Shown: positions 48,901 to 60,844, numbered from the stretch's first letter. The stretch is 64,000 bases of DNA from Neckera pumila (GCA_963969595.1 OZ018414.1:17281660-17345659); one strand, 5' to 3'. Notes: a model not told the origin generated them from the sequence alone. Made by a program: numbers and translations.

Positions 48901-49772
48901 TTAACCCCAGAAGGACCAAGGCCTTTTTCTACCAAAAAAACACTCAAAACTGTCATTTTTATAGAAAAGAGTAAAAAGAATTGAAAATTGTTCTTTTTTG
49001 CATATCTAACCATAGGATCTTACATCTAACTAGTATGAGAATGTGTGGAAAAATTTTCAAAAATTTTGACCGCACGTATTGCAAGATATTTACGTTTAAA
49101 ATGCAAAAAAAATAATTTTTCAGCACATTGCGGGACTAGAATATTTGACTTTGAACATTTTAAACTTAAATTTTTTGTACTACAGAGTTTTGAACTTTAA
49201 TCTTTATAGTGAATAATTGAATCAAAAGTAGAAGTAAAAATAAAAAATCCAAAAAATTATTAAAATATTAAATATTAATATCTTTTAGATGGAATTAAAA
49301 TGCACTAATCTCAATTGTGAGATTGTTCTAGCAAGCAAATTAAACCATACAAAACTTCTTTTTTTGAAAAATTCCAAAAATTGCATTCATAAATAAATCC
49401 TACAAGTTATTTTTTCAAGAAGATGCTCTAAGTGCCCCAAAAAGAAGAGTGTCCATAACTTTCTCATAACAAATCCAAATGAAACAAATCAAAGCTTTTC
49501 AGATAGACAATAATGTAATCTATGAAAAAAATAAAACCAAAACCAAATTTTTTTGCAATTTTTTTTGGTGCCCTTCTCCCCTGTTTTGAGCTTATTTGGG
49601 CATAACTTTTGTTCCCGGGCACTGATTGAAAAAAAACTATATTCCTACAAAGCTTATCAATTTTTCTATGTTCTAAAAAAGTTTCAAAAAATCTGGACAA
49701 AAATTCAGCCCATAGGTACTTACCCAAAATTGCATTTGTCCCCCAAAGGGACAACGGTCCTTTAGGGGTTAA
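48901..49772 (+). mobile_element. TTAA-flanked element T7
   Basis: TTAA at 48901-48904 and 49769-49772. CCCCAGAAGGACCAAGGCC opens the L-end and TCCTTTAGGGG closes the R-end. The subterminal palindrome TTGTCCC-CCAAA-GGGACAA is at 49736-49754. Both CATAACTTT modules are intact (49454 and 49599). Closest in sequence to T1 and T2. Non-coding. Confidence 0.87.
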
Positions 49773-50154
49773 TTCAATTTGGTGAGAGTTTTGATATTCC
49801 AAAGTCCCTTGTACTAATTTGACAAATGTTGGATGAAAGTGACCAGATGGAATAATGGTTAGAGTGAACATTTAGATGGAAGTAAATGAACATTAGATGA
49901 CAATCACACTATTTGGGATGGTATGGAAGTAACACAAAAAATCGCACTATATTGATATTGGTTTTATAATACTCCAAACTACCATATAACCAAAATTTCA
50001 TTAAAATGGTAGCATTCCACAAACTTGGCACTTGTATGTTTTGACCATGTGGTTTGAAATCTATACCAATCATAGACTTAGAGCTACATAAGGAAATGAA
50101 TGGAAAAATGGCATATTGTGGAATATTGCCATTTCAACAAAATTCCTTGTATAT
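49773..50154. other. Spacer between T7 and the Stowaway-type element
   Basis: AT-rich, nothing recognised. Confidence 0.4.
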
Positions 50155-50156
50155 TA

Positions 50157-50650
50157 CTCCCTTAGTCTCTCAATGAATCTGGGATTTCCAAATATACTTG
50201 TCTCATATTCAATTAGATATTGGCTCTCCACAACTTGATGGACAACAACTAAAGCTAGTTCAAAGACCCTGAAGCAATGAAATCCAAAGGTACCACTCTC
50301 CAAAGACTATATAGCAATTTGATCCTTGCAAACGGAATCAAATGCAACTTCCAACCAACCAAAGGCGAAGAATTCAACCCACATTGTCGGAATTGAGCAA
50401 TGCACCAACATTGCTCAGAAAGTCATCAAAATCAATACCACTGGAGTAGTTTCAAAAAGGGCAAAAATTTGTTGCTTTCGTTGCTTGTTTTCAACATGCA
50501 CCGCTTTGCTACTGACTTCCATTCTTTCAAACCTAGTGCAGTTTAGTAGAAGCCACACTAACTTTGCAATCTTTTGAAAATAGGAGCTTTTTTACACACT
50601 AATCTAGCCATTTCTTGAAAAAACCCGGATTTATTGGGAGACGGAGGGAG
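50157..50650 (+). mobile_element. Stowaway/Tc1-mariner-like non-autonomous element
   Basis: Flanked by TA (50155-50156 and 50651-50652). It begins CTCCCTTAGTCTCTCAATGA and ends, reverse-complemented, CTCCCTCCGTCTCCCAATAA, the classic Stowaway/mariner terminus. Its 494 bp align in inverse orientation with 13819-14403. There is no transposase, so it is non-autonomous but longer than most MITEs of this class. Confidence 0.85.
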
Positions 50651-50652
50651 TA

Positions 50653-52193
50653 GTATACACCACACATTCATATAATTTTCAAACTAGTACAAATTAGTGT
50701 TATTACTACATGGCACACTAATTGAATCAACTCTCCAATAGTATACACCTAATACACCTACTTTTGACCGCTTCCTAAAACCAACCACTAATATTCTTGT
50801 CTAAAATGTACTCCCACTATTCATGAGAGTCTATGGTTGATTTTAGGGCTCCCACTATTTTCAACACTTTGGCAATTCATAGTTTACTCATGCAGTATCC
50901 AAAAAATGCACTCTAATAAAATAAAAAATCCCCACCAGAATTTTTTCAAAATAATAGTAGGAACCATACTGAATTGCTTATTTCTGCGATTCTAGGTGTA
51001 GCTGTCTGTTACCATAGTACAACTGGAAGTTAAAAAACTATCTTTAAAAATTTTAAATTGATGGAATGATTTCCCACATCTGTCTCAGTTCGTGGGAGTG
51101 AAAATCATGGGCGCCTCACTAGTAAGTACGACCGTACAGTGCACCCACATATGATAATTGATCTCCAGGTATGCTCCATCTGCACAAGATTTTTTTTTAT
51201 TTTTTTTTAACAAATGAGAGACCCACTGCATTAAAAAGAACCTGCACGAAAATTTTACCACAACTACTTAATCCCAACTGCTGCCTCTTCTCCAGCCACG
51301 CGCACAAGTTAAGTTATTCCTTAGCCAGGATCTAGGGGTGGGACCATATTCTCCTGGACGGTGGATTGTGTGCGATATTCTACCTCGCCAAAGTCGTCAA
51401 CATGGATGGGCACTCTGATATAAAAATAGTCAGTTGATAGCCATTATTTTTTGTTGTGTTTTTCTAATATGAAAAAAAAGGACTAAACAATGCAGTGCAG
51501 TGGGGATCATTTGATTATAGCCTCATGATAGGACAACAAGGCACACACCAGCATGTGTGAGTGTGTGCAGTGAAATCCGAAACTTGTCTGAGTTGGGAAA
51601 GAAAAGGGAACCTTGCTCTTGGGGGATTGATCCGCAGATTTTATTCCCCAGGTAATATGGGACCCTAGATGTCCTCAACATAGAAACCAGATGTCCATTA
51701 ATTAAGGTAAACGAGCCTAAAGTCCCAAGCCTCCTATTTCCGCCATCCTATTTTTGGCCCCATTTTCGTCACTACATTCATCCAACTCCACTCACTTTCC
51801 TGACAAAATCAGAGCATTGATATCACCAAGATTAATGTGTCAATTTTTCATTGGTCCATACTTACGTGCTAATAGATACATGGAAGGGTGGTTCTGGGTT
51901 GTTGGTATGATGTTTATGACTCCAGTCTACAAGTGGTTTTGTAATTTCAGGGTTGACACTTCAAAAATTCGCAGAAATTACAATTTTGATTGAAAAATTA
52001 CAATTCCACTTGGGTTTGATTTGCGAAACAAGCGCACACCTCTGGAAAATACATGCCCTTCTTGGAATTGGCCCCAATATACTCAGATTGCAAATCAGGG
52101 TGGTAATAGGCTTGTCTACCTTATGGCACCGGTGACTGGGACTCTTGGTTATCGGGACTCCTAGCTCCCCTGTGAACTGGTTGAGTCTAAACT
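50653..52193. other. Intergenic sequence with one small retroposon
   Basis: No gene recognised. The retroposon-like insertion at 51182-51308 is listed separately. Composition rises in GC from 51260 to 52200. Confidence 0.4.
51182..51308 (-). mobile_element. Short SINE/LINE-tail insertion, minus strand
   Basis: Starts with T runs on the + strand (a poly(A) tail on minus), then AACAAATGAGAGACCCACTG, matching the tail-proximal part of the insertion at 17471. A candidate short duplication GCACAAG occurs at 51182-51188 and 51302-51308. Probably a truncated non-LTR or SINE copy. Confidence 0.55.
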
Positions 52194-52683
52194 GGTGCAA
52201 CAAGCCTCTTGTGAAGGGCCAAGGAGAACTGATCCCTGTATTGCCCCGAGTTTTACCCTTGCAGAAAACACTGAAATTCTTTATTTGCCACATTTGATAA
52301 AATTTGCAATTTCGAAATTTGCAATCCACATTTTGACATATTTGCAATTAGAGGCCCCGAATTGGTTAGGAGACGTGAAGAATACAAAATTTAAGCGGCA
52401 CAAAATAGGGGTTAGTTTTTACATTTACCCTTTCACGGGTAAATAGAGGGGGTAGTCCTCACTGGCCCTTGTGAAGGTCGTTTTGCCCCCCCATCCCCCA
52501 CCCCACCCCACCCCACCCATTTTACCCTTGGGAAAAATGTAGGAACGTTTTATTTGCAATGCATGATAAAATTTGCAAATTGTGAGTTCATATTTGCAAT
52601 TCAAGGCCCCAAATTAGGTAGGAGAGGTGTTAACAATTGAACACAGACAGCACAAAATAGGGGGTCTTTTTGTTACATTTACC
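52194..52683 (+). repeat. Tandem pair of a ~170-190-bp dispersed repeat
   Basis: Copy 1 (about 52248-52440) and copy 2 (about 52516-52683) share TTTTACCCTTG, TTTATTTGC, TGATAAAATTTGCAA, ATATTTGCAATT, AGGCCCC(G/A)AATT, GCACAAAATAGGGG and TTTTACATTTACC in the same order. The preceding CAACAAGCCTCTTGTGAAGG resembles the 3' region of plant Au-like SINEs. A C-rich run (52487-52519) separates the copies. Confidence 0.65.
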
Positions 52684-53249
52684 ATGGGCTTTATCTTCGC
52701 AACAGGCTCGTTGCACTACTTCATACTCGGCCCTGTGAACTTTGTCCACCAATCTCAAAGCAATCTCACAGCAGGGCACCAAAGGCACTCAACACAGACA
52801 ATGAGCAGCCTGTGGCTTAGAAATTGCCTCACGGCACGCACACCAAGTGAAAAAACATGCCTGGCCATGACCAAAAAAGGGCACGGGCAAATGGAGAGTC
52901 TTTAACACAACTTGCCAAGCTATTTAATAATTTTTGAAATCCCACTTTTTGAAAGTTTTTCTTCAAAAGTTGAAGAGATTCTTTTTAAAATAATAAAGTA
53001 GGAAGTATGGTGCACCTTTTGACCACTTGGTGAGTCTTCGTGTGGGGTTGTGACTCTTCAATTGAAATGGCAGCAAGCCAAACTATAAGATTTCCTCATT
53101 TGGCGCCCATGTTTCATGCGTTAGCTGTGGGGGTGCCCTCACATGGTAGGAGGCCCTAAGCTTACTGGGTATTTGAGTAGAACTCGATCTCCGGCAATTG
53201 GTTTTCAATTGTGGACCCAGCTTCACGCTCCGCCACAAAAAAAATCCAT
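52684..53249. other. Intergenic sequence, nothing recognised
   Basis: Moderate GC. The short frame at 52627-52905 has no recognisable motif. Confidence 0.4.
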
Positions 53250-53375
53250 TGGATGAGAAATGTAAGAATTTATTATTTTCTACAAATGATGAAATTTGAA
53301 AAATTTGAATTTATATATGGAATTGAGGGTCTTGTATAACATCGTTTACCAACATTTAAGGGGGATTCTTTTTGT
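53250..53375 (+). repeat. Diverged further copy of the 52248 repeat
   Basis: GTAAGAATTTATTATTTTCT, GATGAAATTTG, GGGTCTTGT and a GGGGGATTCTTTTTGTTC-like end follow the same order as the repeat at 52516, at lower identity. Confidence 0.45.
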
Positions 53376-55056
53376 TCTCCTAGAAAATGGGAGCCCCTAG
53401 AGTTGCAACTTCCGAGCCTACCAATGATTCTTGCAACTTCCTCGTCTGCCAATGACACTAGCGTTGCAACTTCTTAGCCAACCAATGATTGGCTTTGCAG
53501 ATTAAACTAAATTCACACCGAGGGATCCAGAAAAGGATTATTTCAATCTCTAAAAGGGAATGTTTTGGATTGGTTAACAATGTCATGCTGAAGATAGATA
53601 AAGAGATATATGATTAAGCGATTGAAGAATAGGGGACAAAGTTTTATATTTACTATAGTTTTTGAATCTTCAATCCTAAACAGTGACCAAATGAGTTCTA
53701 GCCTGATTGTTATTAAACTTGTTCCAAAAACAAGCGAAGAATTGTAAGTATATCTATCCAAATCAAAATATGTAATCTGTACATATCTCTTTCTATGATC
53801 TTTCACATAATCCTCTATACATTTTTTTTTTGCTATTTGAATCTTTTAAATCTTATTTGTTAATCATTGAATATTATTTTCTTATACTTGTTACCACAAA
53901 TCACAATTTTATATTACATACAAAATTAATCCTACAAATGATAGGTCCCAATTTATTACTATTGATTTTTATAATTGTTTCATTTTCTTTTCTGCTTTTT
54001 AACTTTTTGACTTTCATGTCATTGTTTCTATTACCATGTGGTTATAGTTATACAAAATATAAAAAGTTTTATGTGGTTATAGTTATACAAAATATAAAAA
54101 GTTTTTTTGAAAGATGCTTATGCTCTAATATGCCACTATTGGTTTCAACACATGTCACATTTTCATTCAAATCCACCACTTTTGAACTTTCTAACCATTG
54201 TTCACAATTACTTAATTTATTAATTGAAATAACAAACAACTAATTGCAATTACCTTTGTCTAGATTAAATGAGTTTTTTTTTCTGTTTTTAGAGATGAAG
54301 GCATTGAAATAATAATAATCATTTTATCAAAATTCGTTTTTATTTATTTTTTGATCTAATTTTTAGCTTTTTAATTCAAATTCATTGTCAAAAAATAATA
54401 TTTCTACTTTCACATTACTATTTCTATTACCACATCATTATAATTATTTTAATGGTAAGAGGCACATTCTTTGAGCTATGAGCCCCACGATGGGTTCAAA
54501 GTTATATTCAATTTACTAAGTTGATTCTCAATACATGCAAGTTGGACAACAAAAAAGACTGTTTATATTTAAGTACTTTATCCTTTAATTTTTTTCATGG
54601 ATTTGCAACAAAATTCAAAGGAACTCATTAGTTTGGAGACACTTTAAAAAAATTCTATAAAAAAATTCCAAGATGAACAATACATGTGCAAAGTGATGTA
54701 AAAAACTTTTCTTCAAAGATTCAAGGTAAATACCATACTACCATTGAAGTTTTACACTTTGAATTTTTAACACAACATACTTCAATGAATTGGCCATGTG
54801 ATGTTACGGTTGGATCATAAAAACTAATCAAACTAATTAACAACTTTTAATTGCTTGGTTTTAGACCCAAAACACATTTTATTTCAAAGTTCTACAACCA
54901 CTTAGTCGAATTGGACACAAATTAGTCAGCTAGGAAATTGATAATATGACACACGTCCTTGTAAAAAAATTATTAAAACATCATCTTTACAATGGCCTAC
55001 CCCAAAAATGCAAAAGCCTATTATAGACTTCTAAGTTATTTATGATTTATTCTAAA
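53376..55056. other. AT-rich intergenic sequence
   Basis: No gene recognised. The 137-codon + frame at 53830-54243 is compositionally biased towards Phe/Leu/Ile/Ser and spans a tandem duplication, so I do not treat it as coding. Confidence 0.45.
54036..54105. repeat. Perfect 35-bp tandem duplication
   Basis: Two identical 35-bp units (54036-54070, 54071-54105), each beginning ATGTGGTTATAGTTATAC. Perfect identity suggests a recent duplication. Confidence 0.9.
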
Positions 55057-56099
55057 TTAAATCCTAAAGGTCCAAGGCCTTTTTTCTGCCAAAAAACACC
55101 TAATACTACCATTTTTATAGGAAAGAGTAAAAAACATTGAAACATGTTTTTCTTGCACATCGAACCGCGAGATCTTACTAGTATGAAAATGTGCGGAAAA
55201 AATTTCAGAATTTTTGACCGCACAGATTGCAAGACATCTTCGTTTAAAGTGAAAAAGATGAGTTCTTCAACACATTGCAGGACTAGATTTTATGACTTTG
55301 AACATTTTTAACTTAAATTTTTTGCACTACAGAGTTTTGAGCTTTAAATCTTTATAGTGAAGAATTGAGTTGAGAGTCTAGAGAAAAAAAATTTAAAAAA
55401 AAAATAATTTTCATTCTTAAAAAAATTGTTAAATAGAAGTAGACATGAGATAGAAGGAAAATCTAAAATCTAAAATATCTTATAAATGGAATTAAAATGC
55501 ACTAATCCCAATGGTGAGATTGTTTTAGCAAACAAATTAAACCATGTGGAACTATTTTTGTTGAAAATTTGCAAAAATTGCATTCCAAAATGAATCCTAC
55601 AAGTTATTTTTTCAAGAAGATGCTCTAATTGCCCAAAAAACAAGATTGTCCATAACTTTCTCATAACAAATCCAAATGAAATGAATCAAAGCCATTTGAA
55701 AATTGCATTCAAAAACGAGTTCTATAAGTTGTATTTTGAGGAAAAGATGCTAGATTGCCCGAAAAACAAGATTGTCTATAACTTTCTCATTTTGAGTCCA
55801 AATAGAATGAATCAAAGATTCAAATGTAGACAAGAGCATTATCTTTGAGGAAAAAAAAATAAAAAAAATACAATGTTTTACAGGGGTTTTTTTCTGCCTG
55901 GCGAGTTGCTTTTTTGACTTCGGGTGGCATAACTTTTGCTCATGGGCACCAATTGAAAAAAAATTTAGAAATTTAGAAAGCTAATGTGATTTCTATCTTA
56001 AAAAAGGGTTTCAAAAAATCAGGCCAAAATTTTAGGTCACACGAGCCTGCAAGAAATCCCAAGTGTCTCCCGAGGGGACTTTGGGCCTTTAGGGTTTAA
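55057..56099 (+). mobile_element. TTAA-flanked chimeric element T8
   Basis: TTAA at 55057-55060 and 56096-56099; termini decayed (ATCCTAAAGG, CCTTTAGGGT). The L half matches the T1/T7 type. The interior block GCATTC..AAATGAATCCTACAAG to GAATGAATCAAAGC-type sequence occurs twice in tandem (about 55574-55692 and 55702-55820). The second copy and the R half match T4 (TAGATTGCCCGAAAAACAAG, TTTTGAGTCCAAATAGAATG). Imperfect R palindrome at 56058-56085. It contains the empty site of the SINE found in T4 (55902). Confidence 0.83.
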
Positions 56100-56165
56100 C
56101 TGCCCACACCAAAACAAGTCTAAAATTTTAGAGGGACCAAATATGGTCGCTCAAGCATTTAGGGA

Positions 56166-56516
56166 TCAAATCCTTGAAGGACATTTTGTGCCACTCAAGC
56201 CTTGTCCAAAGAATAACAAGAATTGTGGAAGCTCTTGTGAGCTTTTTCCCAAAATTGTCGTTTTTTTCTCCTCCTCCGTAGGCATCAAATGCGGTTTTTT
56301 TTTTTTTTTTTTGGTGAAGTTCTAATTGTTGGAGAGGATAATGCTCTCAATTGTAGGTCAAGACCGTTATTTGAGCGAGCCGGTCTTTGGGTTGAGAGTA
56401 GATTTGTTTGTCAAATGAATCGGATTCTAATACTTGCCCGGTCTGAAATCACTACGGCAAATTCATCAGATTACCCCTCCCACCCACAAGGACCAAAAAT
56501 GTCCTCTAAAGGTTAA
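56166..56516. mobile_element. Candidate small TTAA-type element
   Basis: The right terminus GGACATTTTTGGTCCTT (reverse-complemented, after TTAACCTTTAGA) pairs loosely with TCCTTGAAGGACATTTTGTG at the left (about 56171). The right terminus resembles that of the 47828 element. The left TTAA is not preserved. Uncertain. Confidence 0.3.
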
Positions 56517-56607
56517 AAGAAGTCCAACACAAGAAATCCATCAGGGAGATTGTTTTGGTTTTGAGTTTTGACCCTGGTTAAAAGAAGTCCAACATAAGAG
56601 GCCCTCT
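56513..56607. repeat. Short direct duplication
   Basis: GTTAAAAGAAGTCCAACA occurs at about 56512 and again at about 56577, each time followed by (C/T)AAGA. Confidence 0.65.
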
Positions 56608-56665
56608 GGGTCGAGTCTATCGTAGTGCAACAAGCCTCTTGCGGAGGTAAAGCCAAGGGCGAATT
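56590..56665 (+). repeat. Au-like SINE fragment
   Basis: GGGTCGAGTCT (B-box-like) followed by GCAACAAGCCTCTTGCGGAG and GTAAAGCC resembles the B-box and conserved central region of plant Au-type SINEs. It shares CAACAAGCCTCTTG with 52198. Truncated on the right by the TTAA element at 56666. Confidence 0.4.
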
Positions 56666-58401
56666 TTAACCCCTAAAGGCCTTTGGAAAAATGGGATTTC
56701 GGGCAGGTATCTACAGGCTGAAATTTTGTTGTGATTTTCCAAAACTTTTTTGAAAGATAGAAAACCTGCTAAGCATTGTGGAAATATAATTGTTTTTTCA
56801 ATCAATGCCCGGGAAAAAAAGTTTATGCCCAAATAAGCTCAAAGCAGGGGAAGGGGGGTAGCAAATTTATTTATTTATTTTTATTTTCTTATAGATCATA
56901 CTTTTGTCTATCTGGAAAGCTTTGATTCATTCCATTTGGATTTGTTATGAGAAAGTTATGGACAATCTTGTTTTTTGGGCACTTAGAGCATCTTCCTGAA
57001 AAAAATAACTTGTAGGATTCATTTCTGAATGCAATTTTAACCCCTAAGTCCCATTGTCCCCTCGGGGGACAAAATGGATTTCAGACAAGCTACTACGGTC
57101 TCAGTATTTGTCAAAACTTTTTAAATTTTTTTTGTAAAAATAGAGAATCACATTAGCTTTCCAAAAATGTAATTTTTATTTCAATCGGTGTCCGGTAGCA
57201 AAAGTTATGACAAAAAAACCTCAAATTTTAATTCAGCGGGCAGAAAAAAATTCTCACAAAATTTTTAAATGAAAAATTTTAAAAATTTGTCTCATATAGT
57301 TTTTATTTTCATCTACATAAGAAGCTTCGATTCATTCCATTTAGATTTGTTATGCAAAAGTTATGGACAATCATATTTTTTGGGCAATTAGAGCATCTTT
57401 TTGAAAAAATCACTTGTAGAATTCATTTCTGAACTCAATTTTGACAATTTAAAAAAAAAAGTTTCACAAGGTTAAGAATTCTTGCTAGAACAATCTCACC
57501 ATTGAGATTCGTATATTTCAATGCTATCTTAGAGCTATTAATGATTTAATTTTTCCTTCAATCATGAACCTATTTCTACTTAACAATTTTTTAATGAGTG
57601 AAAACTAAGAGTTTCTTTTTTGAATTTTTTTTCCTAGATTCTCAACTCAATTCTTCATCATATAAAATTAGAAATTCAAAATCATTAGAGCAAAAAATTT
57701 AAGTTAAGAAGGTTCAAAGCCAAAAAATGTAGTTGAGCAAGGTGCAAAAAAACTTGATTCCTTCACTTTAAATGCAAATATCTTGCAGTCTACATGGTCA
57801 AAGCTTCTAAAATTTCTTCCACATATTCTAACACTAGTGTAGTACAAAATCCTTTGGTTAAATATGCAAAAAACACATTTTAATTTTTTTTTGCTCTTTG
57901 TTATAGAAATGACAATTTTGAGTGGTTTTTGATGGAAAAAGGGCCTTGGGACTTTAGGGGTTAACAACTTTTCAAAAAAAAGGTTCCACAAGGTTTAGTT
58001 TTTTTGCTAGAACAATCTCACCATTGGGATCGGTGCTTTTTAATTCCATATACAAGATATTTAGATTTTAAATTTTCCTTCTATCTTGTACCTACTTCTA
58101 CTTAACAATTTTTTTAGTAATGAAAATTAAGTTATTTTGGATATTTTTTTTCTAAGATTCTCAACTCAATTTTCTACTAGAATGATTTAAAGCTCAAAAC
58201 TTTAAACGCAAATATCTTGCAATCTATGCAGTCAAAAATTTTGAAATTTTTTCCACACATTGTCATACTAGTTAGGTGTAAGATCCTACGGTTAAATGTG
58301 CACAAAAAAAAACAATTTTCAAAATTTTTTACTCTTTACTATAGAAATGGTAGTTTTGAGTGTTTTTGGCAGAAAAAAGGCCTTGGGCCTTTAGGGTTTA
58401 A
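56666..58401 (-). mobile_element. TTAA-flanked element T9, host of a nested copy
   Basis: TTAA at 56666-56669 and 58398-58401. The R-end is at the left (CCCCTAAAGGCC; palindrome lost), the L-end at the right (GGCCTTGGGCCTTTAGGGT). Interrupted at 57037 by T10. Joining 57036 to 57961 with a single TTAA gives sequence colinear with relatives (GCAATTTTAACAACTTTTC against GCAATTTTTGCAAATTTTC in T8). The uninterrupted length is about 810 bp. Confidence 0.88.
57037..57964 (-). mobile_element. TTAA-flanked element T10, nested in T9
   Basis: TTAA at 57037-57040 and 57961-57964. R-end at the left with CCCCTAAGTCCC and palindrome TTGTCCC-CTCGG-GGGACAA (57054-57072). L-end at the right with TGACAATTTTGAGTGG and GGGACTTTAGGGG. 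The 920-bp body is non-coding. It sits in a TTAA of T9 in the same orientation. Confidence 0.9.
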
Positions 58402-58405
58402 AAAA

Positions 58406-58555
58406 AAAGACCCCCTATTTTGTGCTGTGTTTCTTCAATTCTTAACACCCTTTTTAGCTAATTCGGGGCACCTGATTGCAAATATGAACTCAAAATTTGC
58501 AAATTTTATCATGCGTCGCAAATAAAACATTCCTACGTTTTCCCTGGTCACTGTG
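58406..58555 (-). repeat. Third copy of the 52248 repeat, reverse orientation
   Basis: Reverse-complemented it reads GTAGGAATGTTTTATTTGC, TGATAAAATTTGCAAATTTT, ATATTTGCAATC, GCCCCGAATTAGCTA, GCACAAAATAGGGGGTC, in the same order as 52516-52683. It abuts the right end of T9. Confidence 0.7.
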
Positions 58556-60844
58556 GAAATGGAAATTGTTTTTGGTTTTGTGACTTGTGACCCCACAGAA
58601 CCCTTCAGCATGCCATGTTGTTCAGTTGTTGTTGTTTCTGACCCTGGCCCAACAGCAGCAGCTGATTGATCATAAATATGTATTCCTATAAAATACCACT
58701 TCCCTTCCCTCGCCTTCCATATAGGGCACTGAATCTAAGCTTCCGCTACTGTAGAACGCCTCGGAATTGCACATACTATTCTTGGGTGGTCGGTCTCGGA
58801 TGAAACTGATGATGGGATGATGATGAGGAAGCAGCCAAGGCAAGCGGACCCGACCTGCCCCGGGGGACTCCCTCCCTCGTTTTGGCTTCTACACCAAGGC
58901 ACCTGGCTGGCTATCTTCATTTGGGAAGCTCCGTCCATTCTCACACCTGGCCAAGTGTACAAATCCCTAACTCAAGTTATTAGTGATAAACTACTAAACT
59001 AGTCTCTGATCCACAACCCACTTGATTATTTGGCACTAACTTAAGTTTGGTGGATACTTTGCTTGTGGGAGAACTTAACTTACGGCAAGAGGTTGCTGGT
59101 GTGGGAAGGAAGCTCAAAGCAGGTGGAAAATTGGACGCAGTTTTAGTAGTCTGCATTGACCCAAATATCAAGTTAAGCGGCTACAACTCATTTTCACAAC
59201 TAACTTAACCTACGGAAGCAAGCACTACTACAGCAGTAGGTGAGTTCGTGATGTGGGGTCTTCTTGTGGCTCCTTTCCCTAGTATGTACGCGGCCCAAGT
59301 GCGTTCGTACTAGTTGCTATGGATTTGTGAATAATTTTAGGAATGGAGATGGAATTCCTTGGCATGCTTTTGATGCATCCCTTCCCCATCCTCATGCCAC
59401 ATTTCCACTTCAATCCGTGCGTTGGAGAAAAATGGGTCAAAGTATGACTATAATTGTAGAAGGCAAAGCATTCACCGACCTTCTACATGTGAGTGAGTGA
59501 GTGAGTGAGTGGGAGACTTAGATATGTGCACCCATAATCATCACGGTCCAAAATGCAACACATTTATTTGAATCCAAAAGCTAGTGACACTATTTCCTAG
59601 ATGTACACGGCTATCAAAATGTGAAAGTCTAGTGTTTGATTATTGGTACACCGGCAACCATATGTATCTAAAATAATGCATAACTTACTTGTGTACCTAG
59701 TGTCCAAATAATGCATGCTAAAGTGCATAGGAATCTTCTGTCACTTGCCAATAAGATTCATTGAAAATAAATTGCATTTTATAATATTAAATTTAGTATT
59801 TTTATGAACTCAATTGCTATTAGTGTGGATTATAGGTGCACTCCATTACCTTACTTAGTAAAAGAAAGCCCAATAGATTTTGTCGGCCTCACTTTAGAAA
59901 AGAGCACACAATTCAAAGTGTTCTTGGCACGGGTTGAAAACTTTGTTGACTTTGGTAATTGACTTTGACCTACAAAATAAAATATTACATGTACTTTGCA
60001 ACGTGTTCTACCTAATACTAAGAATTATTGTTTAGCTTTCAATTGAACCCACAATATACCATTCAAAAGGATTTGGCACGAGCTCTCTAATGGTATAATA
60101 TACATTCCTTTCATAATTAAAAGCCCTAAACTATTTTTGGTGCTTCTGGATATTTAAATGCTAAAGAAAAAGCCCTGCCCTAAAAGGTCTCTTAATTAGT
60201 TGACCTAAGTATGCAGCTCATGTACTTAGCGTAGAAGTCATTAGCATTAAAATGGCTTAAAGGACAACTTTTGTAAAAATTATATTAAATTAAATAGACA
60301 AAAAGATTTGGTGGAAGACCAAATTAAAAAAAATCCATGAAGAAAATGTTGGATTGCATACATATTAGAAAAAAACTTACAATATATATAAAGAACTGAA
60401 AACACCTGTGCATAGTTTTTAAATTCTATACAAGAAGTTCCCTCCAATTGAAAGTAAATTTTTATTAAAACGTCCAAAAAGTTGGGTAGCTTGTCCTGTG
60501 ATACGTGTATTAAAAACATTCATATAATCAGATTTTTAATGCTATTATTGCCTCAAAGAACATTCATTTTATATATATAATTAAATTTTTGGATTCCTTG
60601 TTAAAAGGGATACAAGAATTTTCAACATTAAAACAAATTATATCCCTTGAAATTGGACTAAAATGCATTATAGGTGATTATAATCAGGACCATGTGGGAG
60701 TTGTGCATCTCAATTAGTTTATCACTCAAGAAACTCGGTTGTTTAATTAAGGTTGTTTTATAACTTTTCCTTTTCTGACATTTGTTTCCTTTGAGTCAGT
60801 GTAATGTCCTGTTTCAAGGAATGAAAAAAAATGCTCACCTTGTC
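58556..60844. other. Intergenic sequence, GC-richer then AT-rich
   Basis: 58560-59500 has gene-like composition and several 60-80-codon frames on both strands without recognisable motifs. From 59520 it is AT-rich. A (GTGA)n microsatellite lies at 59489-59512. Confidence 0.4.
59489..59512. repeat. (GTGA)n microsatellite
   Basis: Five to six perfect GTGA units. Confidence 0.85.

Noticed and set aside
53830..54243. 137-codon + frame
   Set aside because: Dominated by AT-rich codons and crosses a perfect 35-bp tandem duplication; no domain features.
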